A stretch of 64,000 bases of DNA from Comamonas testosteroni (GTDB taxonomy: Bacteria > Pseudomonadota > Gammaproteobacteria > Burkholderiales > Burkholderiaceae_C): contig NZ_CP043568.1 in NCBI RefSeq assembly GCF_014076415.1, positions 1,860,001 through 1,924,000 on the forward strand, read 5' to 3'. Below the pieces are notes generated by a model, which saw nothing but the letters and a program-made list of their open reading frames with translations, did no database searches and was not told where the DNA came from. The position numbers were made by a program, and so were the translations under genes. This document shows, piece after piece, positions 44,661-53,273 of this stretch. Position 1 is the stretch's first letter. Each line of letters starts with the position of its first letter.

Positions 44661-45425
44661 ATGGAAGAAGCAGATGTGCAGCGCCGCTTTGGCGGCTTGG
44701 AGCGCCTTTACGGCGTGCAGGGGGCAGCCCGGATTCGTGCGGCCCATGTGGTGGTGGTTGGTGTGGGCGGAGTCGGCTCATGGACGGCCGAGGCTCTGGC
44801 GCGCAGCGGCGTGAGTCGCTTGACTCTGATCGATATGGACCATGTGGCCGAGTCCAATATCAATCGCCAGATCCACGCACTGACCAGCACTGTCGGTCAG
44901 GCCAAGATCGATGCCATGCGTGATCGCATCGCCGAGATCAATCCTGCCTGCGAGGTCAATTGCATCGATGAATTTGTCGATCCTGACAACTGGCAGCAAC
45001 TCTTGCCGGCAGATGCCGATGCGGTGATAGATGCTTGCGACCAGATCAAGGCCAAGGCCGAAATGGCGGCACATGCGCGCAAGACCCGGCAGTGCTTCAT
45101 CTCCGTCGGCGCTGCGGGCGGAAAGCGCATGGCCCATCTGGTGGATATTGCCGACCTCAGTGCGACAACACATGATCCGCTTCTATCGCAGCTACGCTAC
45201 CGACTGCGCAAGCAGCATGGCGCTCCCAGGGATGGCAAGCGCATGGGGGTGACTTGTGTGTTCAGCCGCGAGGCCGTGGCACCACCTGATGCGTCTTGCT
45301 CGATCGAAGGTGGTGATGGCAGTCTCAACTGCCACGGCTATGGCTCGGTCGTGGCTGTAACAGCGACCTTTGGTCAGTGCGCAGCAGGCTGGGTGCTTGA
45401 TCAATTGGCTCGCAAACCCAACTGA
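44661..45425 (+). CDS. tcdA: tRNA threonylcarbamoyladenosine dehydratase TcdA
   Basis: 254 residues from ATG 44661. The RRFGGLERLYG start and GVGGVGSWTAEALARSGV nucleotide-binding loop are typical of TcdA/CsdL, as are NRQIHAL, DACDQIKAK, GAAGG and DPL. It is an E1-like ATP-dependent enzyme that cyclises t6A37 to ct6A in tRNAs. The frame could be extended to ATG 44601, which overlaps the cpoB stop, but a strong terminator hairpin lies between the two ATGs and known homologues begin close to RRFGG. Neither start has a good ribosome site. Confidence 0.9.
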   Translation: MEEADVQRRFGGLERLYGVQGAARIRAAHVVVVGVGGVGSWTAEALARSGVSRLTLIDMDHVAESNINRQIHALTSTVGQAKIDAMRDRIAEINPACEVNCIDEFVDPDNWQQLLPADADAVIDACDQIKAKAEMAAHARKTRQCFISVGAAGGKRMAHLVDIADLSATTHDPLLSQLRYRLRKQHGAPRDGKRMGVTCVFSREAVAPPDASCSIEGGDGSLNCHGYGSVVAVTATFGQCAAGWVLDQLARKPN

Positions 45426-45521
45426 TCCAACTAATTCAAGAATTAGGCAAAGAGCCGGGAAAAATAGATTACAATAACGTCATTCCACTGATTAGGCAAC
45501 TACTGCTTTTGATGTGTGGCA

Positions 45522-45597
45522 GGGTCTTTAGCTCAGTCGGTAGAGCAGCGGACTTTTAATCCGTTGGTCGCGAGTTCGAATCTCGCAGGACCCACCA
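45522..45597 (+). tRNA. tRNA-Lys (anticodon TTT)
   Basis: 76 nt with acceptor stem GGGTCTT/AGGACCC, D arm AGCTCAGTCGGTAGAGC, anticodon loop CTTTTAA (anticodon TTT at 45555-45557), T arm CGCGAGTTCGAATCTCGC and an encoded CCA end. All four arms pair well. Confidence 0.97.
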
Positions 45598-45605
45598 GAA
45601 TGCAT

Positions 45606-45640
45606 AAGCCGCTACAGCTATTAAAGCTGTAGCGGCTTTT
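45606..45640 (+). terminator. Intrinsic terminator after tRNA-Lys
   Basis: AAGCCGCTACAGCT (45606-45619) pairs perfectly with AGCTGTAGCGGCTT (45625-45638) over a 5-nt loop and runs into T residues, 9 bp past the tRNA. Confidence 0.92.
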
Positions 45641-46457
45641 CTGTTTTATTCCCATGGTGGGAATATTCATCACTCCAAGGAATTGCGGTTTGCCCTCCTT
45701 GAGCGTTCGTGGACACGGGCGCTCTTGCTTTGCTTGGGTAAAGTCCGGGCAGCGCTCCGTATCGATTCTTGTGTCGGGTCTGGAGCATGCATGCAGAGCT
45801 GTAATCTGGTCCGGTGCTGATCAGCCTTTCCTCATGGTATCGGCCACGAACCGCTGCCAGCCCCAAGTGAAGCCCGATGGGGTCGGCAGCCTTGGTGATT
45901 GCTGTCTTTGTGTCGCGAGGCTTCATGGGGCGGAAAAGCAAGCCGGCAAACGACAGGATATGCGTGGTCTGTGCTTTACTTTTTGATTTCTACCTTGTTG
46001 CTGGACGCGCATGAGGCAAATCATCTCTGCCTTGAGGTCGATCTACGGGGGTGAAGGCCCCAAAATTCCACCCGGTCCGAGCCTGCAAGGTCCGCGAACT
46101 CTGCCATCAAGGCAAACGGGGGCGCTGTCGAGCTGCTAGTTGCGACAGGCTCGCCTGGCGTTTGCCGGTATAGATGCCAAAGCGCCGCTCACGCCCCTTG
46201 GATCAAGGCTTGCGTACTCAATCCGAGAGCTTCCGGGCCGCTTAACCAAAGTCTTTGCCCGTCAGAGTAGCGAAACTGCTTTCCTCTGGACAGGCTGCGG
46301 CTCAGCAGATTGGTCAGTTGAAGTGATGGTGGAGTCAGGCCCAGTCTTCTGGCAGGCCAGCGGTGCTGACGCTGGTCGCCATGTGTTCGCCGAAAAGCAG
46401 AACCCCGCTCAGTGAACAGTGGCGGGGTTCGTCGGGAGAGCGGAGACAGAGTTGCCG
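45641..46457. other. Long gap after tRNA-Lys without an assignable gene
   Basis: About 820 bp. Frames of roughly 90-110 codons exist on both strands (45654-45986 plus, 45621-45941 minus, 46140-46415 plus), but none resembles a family I know. An AACCCCGC/GCGGGGTT hairpin (46401-46429) could end the small minus-strand gene that follows. A position just 3' of a tRNA is a common integration site, but no integrase or repeated tRNA end was found. Confidence 0.4.
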
Positions 46458-46643
46458 TTATGGGGTTTTGCTTCTTCCCCGGTAGTTCAGGTCAGTGGCT
46501 GAGTAGTTCTCACGCTTGCGCCAGTCCATTTGAATCGGGCCGGCATGGTTGGCAGGATAGGTGATGCGCTCTTTTTCGCGATTGAGTTCCCACTGCTTTG
46601 CATCCACGATGCGATGGACTGTGGACTCTTTGGATTTACTCAT
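46458..46643 (-). CDS. Small hypothetical protein, charged
   Basis: 61 residues starting MSKSKESTVHRIVDAKQWEL and rich in Lys, Glu and Arg. The composition is typical of a soluble protein rather than a shadow frame. No family is recognised. The ATG at 46643 is preferred over the one 18 bp upstream because the protein-like part begins there. A GC hairpin downstream (46401-46429) may terminate it. Confidence 0.55.
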   Translation of the reverse strand: MSKSKESTVHRIVDAKQWELNREKERITYPANHAGPIQMDWRKRENYSATDLNYRGRSKTP

Positions 46644-47002
46644 GGGGAAGGCGGCCTTCAATCAAGTTTCTGAACCTAAAGAAGACGGTACAGTTGCCGG
46701 GATGACGAGTCCAGTGAATTCGCCCGATGAATGACGGATCGCTTGGATTACGTTGGAATCACGACTACTAGAGGTTTTTTTAGGGTAGATACGGATAGTT
46801 GCTGCTGGGGGGATGGGTCTGTGTTCCCGTCAAGGCGTCAACCTTGAAACGGTTTGAGGCCTGTGTTGCAGCTCAAACGTGGCAAACAGAGCGCCGGAGA
46901 ATGCTCGTCCGGCATATCGGTCCCCGGAATGAGAAAGCCCGCTTTGCAAGACGGGCAGGGTGATGGATGGTTGAATGAGGTTTTCAACCTCAATGAACAA
47001 CA
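46644..47002. other. Gap upstream of the lipocalin gene
   Basis: About 360 bp. GCCCG and CGGGC arms around 46936-46957 can form a small hairpin close to the lipocalin start. Nothing else is recognised. Confidence 0.4.
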
Positions 47003-47551
47003 ATGCATTTTTCGAGAAGTGCTTTGCTTCGTACTGCTGCTTTGACTGCGGTTGCTGCAGGAATTGCTGCTGCGTTTTTGGGTTGCTCTGTCTCGGTACC
47101 CCACGGCCTGCAGCCCGTGAGCGGCTTTGATGCCAAGCGCTACGTGGGCACCTGGTATGAATTGGCAAGGATCGACCACAGCTTCGAAACCGGACTAACG
47201 CAGGTGTCCGCGCAATACAGCCTCAATGACGATGGCACGGTGACGGTAGTCAACCGAGGTTTTGACGAAACGGAGAAGGAATGGCGTGAGGCCAGGGGCA
47301 GGGCGCGCTTTCAGGGAGACCCCAGCGTGGCTGCGCTCAAGGTTTCTTTCTTTGGTCCGTTCTACGGAGGCTACAACGTGGTGAGCCTGGATGACGACTA
47401 CCAGACTTCCCTGGTGATAGGCAACAGCTTGGACTATTTCTGGTTGCTTTCGCGCAGCAAGACCATGCCTGAGCCGCAATTCAGACGACTGCTTGAAAGG
47501 GCTCAGTCACTGGGCGTTGACCTAAGTCGTGTGCAGGTTGTCGCACAGTAA
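47003..47551 (+). CDS. blc: Lipocalin, Blc-type outer membrane lipoprotein
   Basis: 182 residues. The N-terminal hydrophobic region ends in a lipobox-like FLGC (Cys ~28). The lipocalin signature FDAKRYVGTWYELARID (~42-60) is followed by YSLNDDGTVTVVNRGF, VVSLDDDYQTSLVIG and YFWLLSRSKTMPE. Blc proteins bind lysophospholipids and fatty acids in the envelope and are often stress-induced. Length and motifs match the family. It stands alone on the plus strand. Confidence 0.92.
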   Translation: MHFSRSALLRTAALTAVAAGIAAAFLGCSVSVPHGLQPVSGFDAKRYVGTWYELARIDHSFETGLTQVSAQYSLNDDGTVTVVNRGFDETEKEWREARGRARFQGDPSVAALKVSFFGPFYGGYNVVSLDDDYQTSLVIGNSLDYFWLLSRSKTMPEPQFRRLLERAQSLGVDLSRVQVVAQ

Positions 47552-47969
47552 TTCAAGCACTGCAGCGATAGTTTGCAAAGCGGCAGCAAAAGATACAGGA
47601 CTTGGCAAGCAAAAAAAGCCGGCTCATGCGGCACCCCGTCTGGATTCAGTCAGTTCATGTTTGGCGTCGTGGCGCGGGACTGTGAGTGCCGTCGCCGGCC
47701 TTTGACCATTCGCCTTGATTGCTGCACGGCAATGTGTCCAGGTGGGCGATGTCTTCGACTGTGACTGCCCGATCCAAATAAATGCAGCCGGTGATCTGTC
47801 GCCCGCATCTTGCCTTGATGCGTATTCCGGTTGAACTGATTCCTCGCGCCGCAGGCGAGGCATGGTGTTGCATCGGACGATTGACTCCACCGCCTGAAGC
47901 TGTCAGCCTGAGCATTTCTTGGTGCACTGCTTCAGGCCGATTGCGACGGGCCGCCAGTGGTATATGCGT
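47552..47969. other. Gap between lipocalin and cytochrome genes
   Basis: About 420 bp between convergent genes. Overlapping short frames on both strands were checked and none is convincing. Confidence 0.4.
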
Positions 47970-48368
47970 TCAATGCGGGAGTGCTCGAAGTGAATGGCAC
48001 TCTTGTGAATCGTCAGCTTGCTTGAGGTAGGCGATCAAGTCGCTACGCTCCTTGGTGTCAGGGATTCCGGCGTATGTCATCGTTGTACCTGGTAGTACCT
48101 TCATGGGTTGGGTCAGGAAGCGGTCGAGTGTTTTTTCGTCCCAGATGAAGCCGGAATTCTTCATGGCATCCGAGTAAGCAAAGCCGGCAACCGTACCCGC
48201 ACGCCGTCCCAACAGACCACAATGATGAGGCCCCACTCGGTCATATGCCAGCGCATGGCAGGCTGCGCAGCGGGTGTATATCTGCTCGCCGGGAAGTTTG
48301 TCAGGTGCAGCATGCACTGTCGCCGCGAACGACAGCATGCCAAGCAGCAGCCACCGTTCGGTGTTCAT
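47970..48368 (-). CDS. Class I cytochrome c
   Basis: 132 residues. The signal peptide ends VHAAP (~21). The heme motif CAACH (~34-38) is followed by GLLGRRAGTVAGFAYSDAMKNSG and the axial-methionine region LPGTTMTYAGI (~98). This is the monoheme cytochrome c (c552/c2-like) plan. It should carry electrons in the periplasm. It starts within the stop of the ferritin-like gene (4-bp overlap), so the two are co-expressed. Confidence 0.92.
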   Translation of the reverse strand: MNTERWLLLGMLSFAATVHAAPDKLPGEQIYTRCAACHALAYDRVGPHHCGLLGRRAGTVAGFAYSDAMKNSGFIWDEKTLDRFLTQPMKVLPGTTMTYAGIPDTKERSDLIAYLKQADDSQECHSLRALPH

Positions 48369-48934
48369 GATACGAATGCCGTGGGGACCGGTGCTTCGCC
48401 CACTGCCTGGCGCAGTATTGCCCAGTGCATGGCTTCATCACCCAGAATGCTGGCCGCAGCCTTGGATAGTTCTCGATTGCCGAACAAGGGAACGGCTCCC
48501 AGATAAGCACTGACGGCCCCTTGCTCCAGTCGTGCCGCAAAGCGCAGCACATCCTCCTGTGACTTCAGCTGATTTGCTGGGAAGTTGTAAGCAGTCTTGG
48601 GGACTGCCGGCTTGCCGCCCAGCTTTTCAACCGTCCTGGCTAGTAGTTCGGCATGCGCTTTGTGATGGCCCTGGAAGGTCAGGGCCAGATCCAGCACCGA
48701 GGGTTGCAGCAGTTTGCTTTCTGCTCCCAACTGATAAGCAGCGATGGCCTCCAGTTCTGCACTCAGGGCGGTGTTCAGGATTTGAGTGTCCTGGGCTTTT
48801 CCATCGCCGGTTTTGGCGGCTAGCGCTTCACGACCGGCTAGTAGCGCAACAGCGGCGCCTGAAAGCATCAGCCCGGATTGGCCAAGAAAGAGGCGGCGCG
48901 CCTCCTGTGGATGAGCGATATGCAAAAACGACAT
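48365..48934 (-). CDS. Exported ferritin-like domain protein
   Basis: 189 residues. A twin-arginine-type leader (EARRLFLGQSG, then a hydrophobic stretch ending ALAA, ~40) is followed by a four-helix ferritin-like bundle (~50-185). Spaced metal-ligand candidates are SAELEAIAAYQ, QGHHKAHAE, LEQGAVSAY and DEAMHW. Tat export fits folding with metal in the cytoplasm. The protein may store or oxidise a metal or reduce peroxide with the co-encoded cytochrome c. It is divergent from a disrupted ECF sigma gene (190 bp gap), which probably controlled it. Confidence 0.85.
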   Translation of the reverse strand: MSFLHIAHPQEARRLFLGQSGLMLSGAAVALLAGREALAAKTGDGKAQDTQILNTALSAELEAIAAYQLGAESKLLQPSVLDLALTFQGHHKAHAELLARTVEKLGGKPAVPKTAYNFPANQLKSQEDVLRFAARLEQGAVSAYLGAVPLFGNRELSKAAASILGDEAMHWAILRQAVGEAPVPTAFVS

Positions 48935-49124
48935 GATGCACTCCTTCGTAGGTGACGAGGCCTGCTTTGGGAGACCGAAAATCCGGCGTCCAGGGCAAGC
49001 ACTCATCCATTGGATGGATCGGAGCGTCACCACGTTCCGCCCTTGTTGGCAGCAGGGCCGCGAATCAGATCGACACAGGAACGCTGGATGCGGATACACC
49101 ATCCAATGGTCAAAGGAGGCGCAC

Positions 49125-49419
49125 ATGTCGCACACTCACCCTTCGAACCACAGCCCTGCGGTTGCCGATGCTTCGGATCTGGAGCTCGCTTTCAGAGCCG
49201 CAGCTGGCGATGAGGTGGCTTTCGAGGCCATCATGCGACGCCACAATCGCTTGCTGTTCCGCACCGCACGAGCCATATTGAAAAGTGACACGGATGCCGA
49301 AGATGCCGTGCAGCAGGCCTATTTGCAGGCTTGGCAGGCATTGGGAAATTTCAGGGCGGATGCCAGGTTGTCGACATGGCTGGTACGCATTGTCGTCAAC
49401 GAAGCACTTGGACAGACTA
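49125..49419 (+). pseudogene. ECF sigma factor gene, 5' part (disrupted by IS)
   Basis: 98 codons from ATG 49125, with AAAGGAGG upstream. The sequence covers region 2 of an RpoE-like sigma: AFRAAAGDEVAFEAIMRRH, DAEDAVQQAYLQAWQALGNF and STWLVRIVVNEALGQT. The frame is cut at a TA dinucleotide by the insertion element. Joining base 49419 to base 50240 restores an uninterrupted 231-residue protein, so the disruption is recent and exact. It is divergent from the ferritin-like/cytochrome pair. Confidence 0.9.
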
Positions 49420-50237
49420 GGGTCTGTTGAGATTTGATTTTTACCTTCCGGGGTGGCGTCACAATCGCGCTGTGATGCGATACGTTTTGACAGATGAACA
49501 ATGGGCTCGTATGAGCCCATTGTGTTTAGGGAAGATTGGGGATCGAGGACGCAGTGGCTCCAACAATCGACTGTTCTTGGAAGCAGTGCTTTGGGTTGCG
49601 CGTACAGGTAGCCCTTGGCGAGATCTGCCGCCTGAATTTGGCAAGTGGAACACCGTCTTCAAACGGTTTCGCGACTGGGTCAAAGCTGATGTCTTTCAAA
49701 AGCTGTTTGACGCGGTCAGCGATCAACCGGACATGGAATACGTGATGGTGGATGCAACGATTGTGCGAGTGCACAGGCATGGACAGGGTGCAAAAGGGGG
49801 TCTGCGAGCCAGGCCATAGGTCGCAGTCGAGGTGGTTTGACCACCAAGATATTGGCGCTGACGGATGCCCTTGGAAACTTGATCCGATTTGTGTTGCTGC
49901 CAGGCCAACGGCATGATCTTCAAGGTGTAGAACAGCTGCTCGAAGGCATAGACCTGCGGACATTGCTGGCCGACAAAGCGTTTGACGCAGACTGGCTGAA
50001 GCAACACTTGCTGGCACAGGGTTGCCAAGTGGTGATTGCACAAAAGGCCAATCGTCGAGCGCCCTTGCAGATTGATATAGAGGTCTACAAGTGGCGGCAC
50101 TTGATCGAGAACTTCTTTTGCAAGCTCAAGGAGTTCAAGCGCATTGCAATGCGCAGCGACAAGACAGACAGCAGCTTCGCTGCTGTCATCACGCTGGCAT
50201 CGGCTGTGATCAATTCACGTTAAATCTCAACACGTCC
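49420..50237 (+). mobile_element. Complete IS5-family (IS427-type) insertion sequence, 818 bp
   Basis: The left end GGGTCTGTTGAGATTT (49420-49435) matches the inverted right end (50222-50237) at 13 of 16 bases. A TA target duplication lies at 49418-49419 and 50238-50239. Inside is a transposase split into two overlapping frames, usual for this group. Intact ends and intact coding capacity suggest an active element. It interrupts the ECF sigma gene. Confidence 0.93.
49475..50223 (+). CDS. IS5-family transposase made by -1 frameshift (orfA/orfB)
   Basis: The first frame (49475-49819) encodes YVLTDEQWARMSPL and the helical N-terminus with GSPWRDLPPEFG, plus the first catalytic Asp in MVDATIVRVH. 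The second frame (to 50223) carries the second Asp in LLADKAFDAD and the catalytic Glu in RHLIENFFCKLKEFKRIAMR. A -1 slip at AAAAGGGGG (49792-49800) joins them as GAKGGSASQ. This is the DDE transposase that cuts and pastes the element. Confidence 0.88.
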
Positions 50238-50640
50238 TAGACGTCGTCAGTTGAAGATCGTGCCGCTGGAGTCCGCGATGGCATCGACCCAGCAGGTGGA
50301 TACCAGTTGGCAGCAAGACGATATGGACCGCGGCCCCGATCGAACAGTCATGCGTTCGGAGTTGCGTCAAATCATGGAGGCGCGCATTGACCTGCTGCCC
50401 GATGATTTCCGCAGGGTTTTCATGTTGCGCGGCGTCGAAGAGATGAGTGCGCAAGAGGTGTCGCAGATACTGGAAATTCCAGAGGCCACGGTGCGCACGC
50501 GCTTCTTCCGTGCACGAAGCATGCTTCGTGAAGGGCTTTCACAGGATCTGGATATGGCGCTCAGCGACGCCTTCAATTTCGATGGGGAGAGGTGCAATCG
50601 CATCGTGTCCTTGGTACGGGCAAGACTACCCCAGCGTTAA
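50238..50640 (+). pseudogene. ECF sigma factor gene, 3' part (disrupted by IS)
   Basis: After the TA duplication the frame resumes as RRRQLKIVPLES and runs to the stop at 50638-50640. Region 4 is complete: ARIDLLPDDFRRVFMLRGVEEMSAQEVSQILEIPEATVRTRFFRARSMLRE, shown here in order of its helices. It contains the DNA-binding helix-turn-helix. Without region 2 the fragment cannot act as a sigma factor. No anti-sigma gene follows within the window. Confidence 0.9.
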
Positions 50641-51058
50641 GCACGCATGCTTGAATTATTGGTTCTGATGACCATGCAGCAGATGCAGACCGATTCGCAA
50701 GAGTGGATAGCAGATCTGCACTTCACTAACTCTGGATTTCTTCATGCGTAGACCTCCCTGGGGTGGACTCTCTACTTTTGAGTGAAGCGAAGATTCGAGG
50801 AGGCTTCAAAGCGTACAGCAGGTGGCGACATATGCCACGAAGCCGTCATACAGAAAAACTCACCGCGGAGACATTCCTGGAGCAGCAGCTGGAATCCAGG
50901 TGGATGGCGAAACTAGAGGACTGATTGACATTTTCGCAACGGCTGCTGCTGAGACACTTGTTGCATATCGACGATCATCGCTTCACATTGCATGCTTTTC
51001 CAGATTAAATATTGACAAAAGCGGTGTGAGTCGACTGTATGTAAGAGGGGGCATGCAG

Positions 51059-52288
51059 ATGAACGATCTGGAGGTTGACGGGAATCGCCATCTCAATCAT
51101 TTGATGAGATCAGGTGTGTGCGCAGAAGGAGTGGATCGAATACTGCGTGCGGTTCGCAAGCACCTGGGAATGGATATCGCCTTTGTCTCACACTTCGGCG
51201 CTGCCGAACGGGTGCTGAGGCACTTGGACAGTGTTTCGGGTGGACCGCTCTATCAAGGCCAGAGCATTCCCATGCAGGAGGGATACTGTCTGAAGGTCGT
51301 TCATGGCGAGCTGCCCGAATGCATTCCGGATACAAGTCGTGTGCCGGCGACTCAGCACATTTCTGCAACACACGCCATTCCAATTGGATCCCATTTGAGT
51401 GTTCCCGTCCGTCTCACGGATGGGCATGTGTACGGGACGCTTTGCTGCTTCAGCTACCTCCCGAATCCAACGCTAGGGGAGCGCGACATGCAATTGCTGC
51501 GCGCATTTGCAGAGATCCTGGCTGATCGTATCGAAGAGCAGGCTGCCGAGGAGCAAGTCAAGGCACGGTTGGTCGGAGAGGTCCAATCCGCGTTGGCACA
51601 CGGTGATCCGAGGATGGTTTTCCAGCCGATCTGCAGTCTGCGTGACAAGGCCATCTGCGGCTTTGAGAGCCTTTCGCGTTTTGATGTCGAGCCCAGGCAT
51701 GCGCCGGATTATTGGTTCGATGTGGCAGACAAGGCCGGTTTGGGCATTGACCTGGAGTTGTGCGCTGTTTCCAAGGTGCTGCCAGCGCTGGAGCGGCTGC
51801 CTGCCAACTGCAGCGTAAGTGTCAACTGCTCGCCACAATTGCTGCTTAGCAGCAAATTCCATCAACTACTTGATGGCATTGGTGATCTCTCCCGTCTGGT
51901 CCTGGAGATCACTGAACATGCTGCGGTCAAGGATTACAAAGCTCTTGTCGTTGGGTTGGAGCCTTACCGTCGCCGAGGCGCGAAACTGGCGGTTGATGAT
52001 GCTGGTGCAGGCTATTCCAGCATGCGGCACATCCTCAATCTCGAGCCCGAGATCATCAAGCTTGATATGAGTCTTACTCACTCTATCGATACGGATGAGA
52101 AACGGCGTGCACTGGCCAGAGGTCTCATCAGCTTCGCGCATGAAATAGGAAGTCTGGTGATTGCAGAGGGCGTTGAACGGCCGGAAGAGCTGGATATGCT
52201 GCAAAGGCTTGGAGTGGATTGCGCTCAAGGGTATTTGCTTTCCAGGCCACTTGAGATTGATGCCGCGGCGGTGTTCTCGCTTCACTAA
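51059..52288 (+). CDS. GAF-EAL protein, putative c-di-GMP phosphodiesterase
   Basis: 409 residues. Residues ~15-165 form a GAF sensor domain (VDRILRAVRKHLGMDIAFVSHF, IGSHLSVPVRLTDGHVYGTLC). Residues ~185-405 form an EAL domain with FESLSRF in place of EALLR, then VNCSPQLLL, LEITEHA, VDDAGAGYSSM, IIKLDMSL, VIAEGVE and QGYLLSRPL. Apart from ESL for EAL, the metal and catalytic residues are present, so it may hydrolyse c-di-GMP. The link to adhesins in this window is suggestive, as Lap-type adhesins are c-di-GMP controlled. The start at 51059 is supported by GAGGGGG eight bases upstream; ATG 51053 is an alternative. Confidence 0.88.
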   Translation: MNDLEVDGNRHLNHLMRSGVCAEGVDRILRAVRKHLGMDIAFVSHFGAAERVLRHLDSVSGGPLYQGQSIPMQEGYCLKVVHGELPECIPDTSRVPATQHISATHAIPIGSHLSVPVRLTDGHVYGTLCCFSYLPNPTLGERDMQLLRAFAEILADRIEEQAAEEQVKARLVGEVQSALAHGDPRMVFQPICSLRDKAICGFESLSRFDVEPRHAPDYWFDVADKAGLGIDLELCAVSKVLPALERLPANCSVSVNCSPQLLLSSKFHQLLDGIGDLSRLVLEITEHAAVKDYKALVVGLEPYRRRGAKLAVDDAGAGYSSMRHILNLEPEIIKLDMSLTHSIDTDEKRRALARGLISFAHEIGSLVIAEGVERPEELDMLQRLGVDCAQGYLLSRPLEIDAAAVFSLH

Positions 52289-52554
52289 TCGGTGTGCTGT
52301 GGGATGTGTCGCTGCATGGGCGGTCGCATCGTTTAAGTGTCTGGCAACTGATCTCGTCCAGCAGCCAGGTGGCTTAGCTCGCTTCCTGCGCCTGCATCGA
52401 GCAGGCCTTGGCTTTCTCGTGACTCTTTGGCAGAGGGCACGGAGCTTCTGTTGACAGGTGCTTGGTCTGTGCCTGGCCCTAGCGTAAACATCTATTTAGT
52501 GCCATCAATCAATGCGAGCATACTGTTTGCAAATATCAATTGCACGAGGACGCT

Positions 52555-52659
52555 ATGAAATGGCTACTTGTCAGTTTTGCGCTCATGGTATTGATGCTCT
52601 GCATCAGCTTTGTCGCGTCGGTCGCTGACGACCTGAGGCAAGGTAGCGACCAGGATTGA
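52555..52659 (+). CDS. 34-residue membrane or secreted peptide
   Basis: MKWLLVSFALMVLMLCISF is a single hydrophobic helix, followed by a short polar tail (VASVADDLRQGSDQD). ACGAGGA precedes the ATG with good spacing. It could be a small membrane protein or a secreted peptide. No relatives are recalled. The 266 bp before it hold nothing recognisable. Confidence 0.45.
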   Translation: MKWLLVSFALMVLMLCISFVASVADDLRQGSDQD

Positions 52660-52671
52660 TTGCCAGGGTCT

Positions 52672-53093
52672 TCAGGACCCCTCACGAGGCATTTCCGCAC
52701 CATCGACTGCAATCGTCACGCCCATGATGTTGCGGTCGATTTCCATTGGGCGTCCAAATCTCTCAAGCTTGGCGATGTAGCTGCCTGGCTTTGCTGGAGC
52801 AGCTTGTGCGCCTGGGGCCTTGTTGTGCGTCTTCCAATGCCTAGGAATGCGTGGCAAGCGCGCTTGTGAACGGTGTTGATCTGAAATTCATAGATCAGGG
52901 CTGAAATCTCCAATAGCAAGCTTTGCGCCGTCGGCTCTGAGAAAACCCGAAGGAGTACCTTGCTGTCTCCAACCGGAAGCGGCTTTGGAGCGGCCTCGGG
53001 CAACTGCACACTGCATCGCAGCCGAATTGCTTGACCATTCACCACCAAGGACTCACTGCACCCATTGAGGGCGAGAAATGAGTGCGGCTGCAT
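52672..53093 (-). pseudogene. Possible frameshifted hypothetical gene
   Basis: Two overlapping minus-strand frames look protein-like. The first (from 53093) encodes MQPHSFLALNGCSESLVVNG through ISALIYEFQINTVHKR. The second continues LPRIPRHWKTHNKAPG through IDRNIMGVTIAVDGAEMPREGS (stop at 52672). Removing one GC from GCGCGC-like sequence near 52858-52863 would join them into ~140 residues. No family is recognised. This is tentative. Confidence 0.35.
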
Positions 53094-53273
53094 GGCGCTT
53101 CCGGCAGAAGAAATACCTGATTTCAGTGATTGCTGTTGTCATCTTTGCTGGGTGACATGTTTGTCACATTTTTTGACAATTAAGACTTTTGCATACCTAT
53201 TGAAGTTTTGAACATGAATTTCGTTCGCTAAGTCTTGCTGTCAAACCGTCCTTGCCACCATCCCCTCGCAGAT

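Noticed and set aside
45621..46415. Three frames of about 90-110 codons after tRNA-Lys, and the idea of a tRNA-integrated island
   Set aside because: None is recognisable, and no integrase or repeat of the tRNA 3' end was seen.
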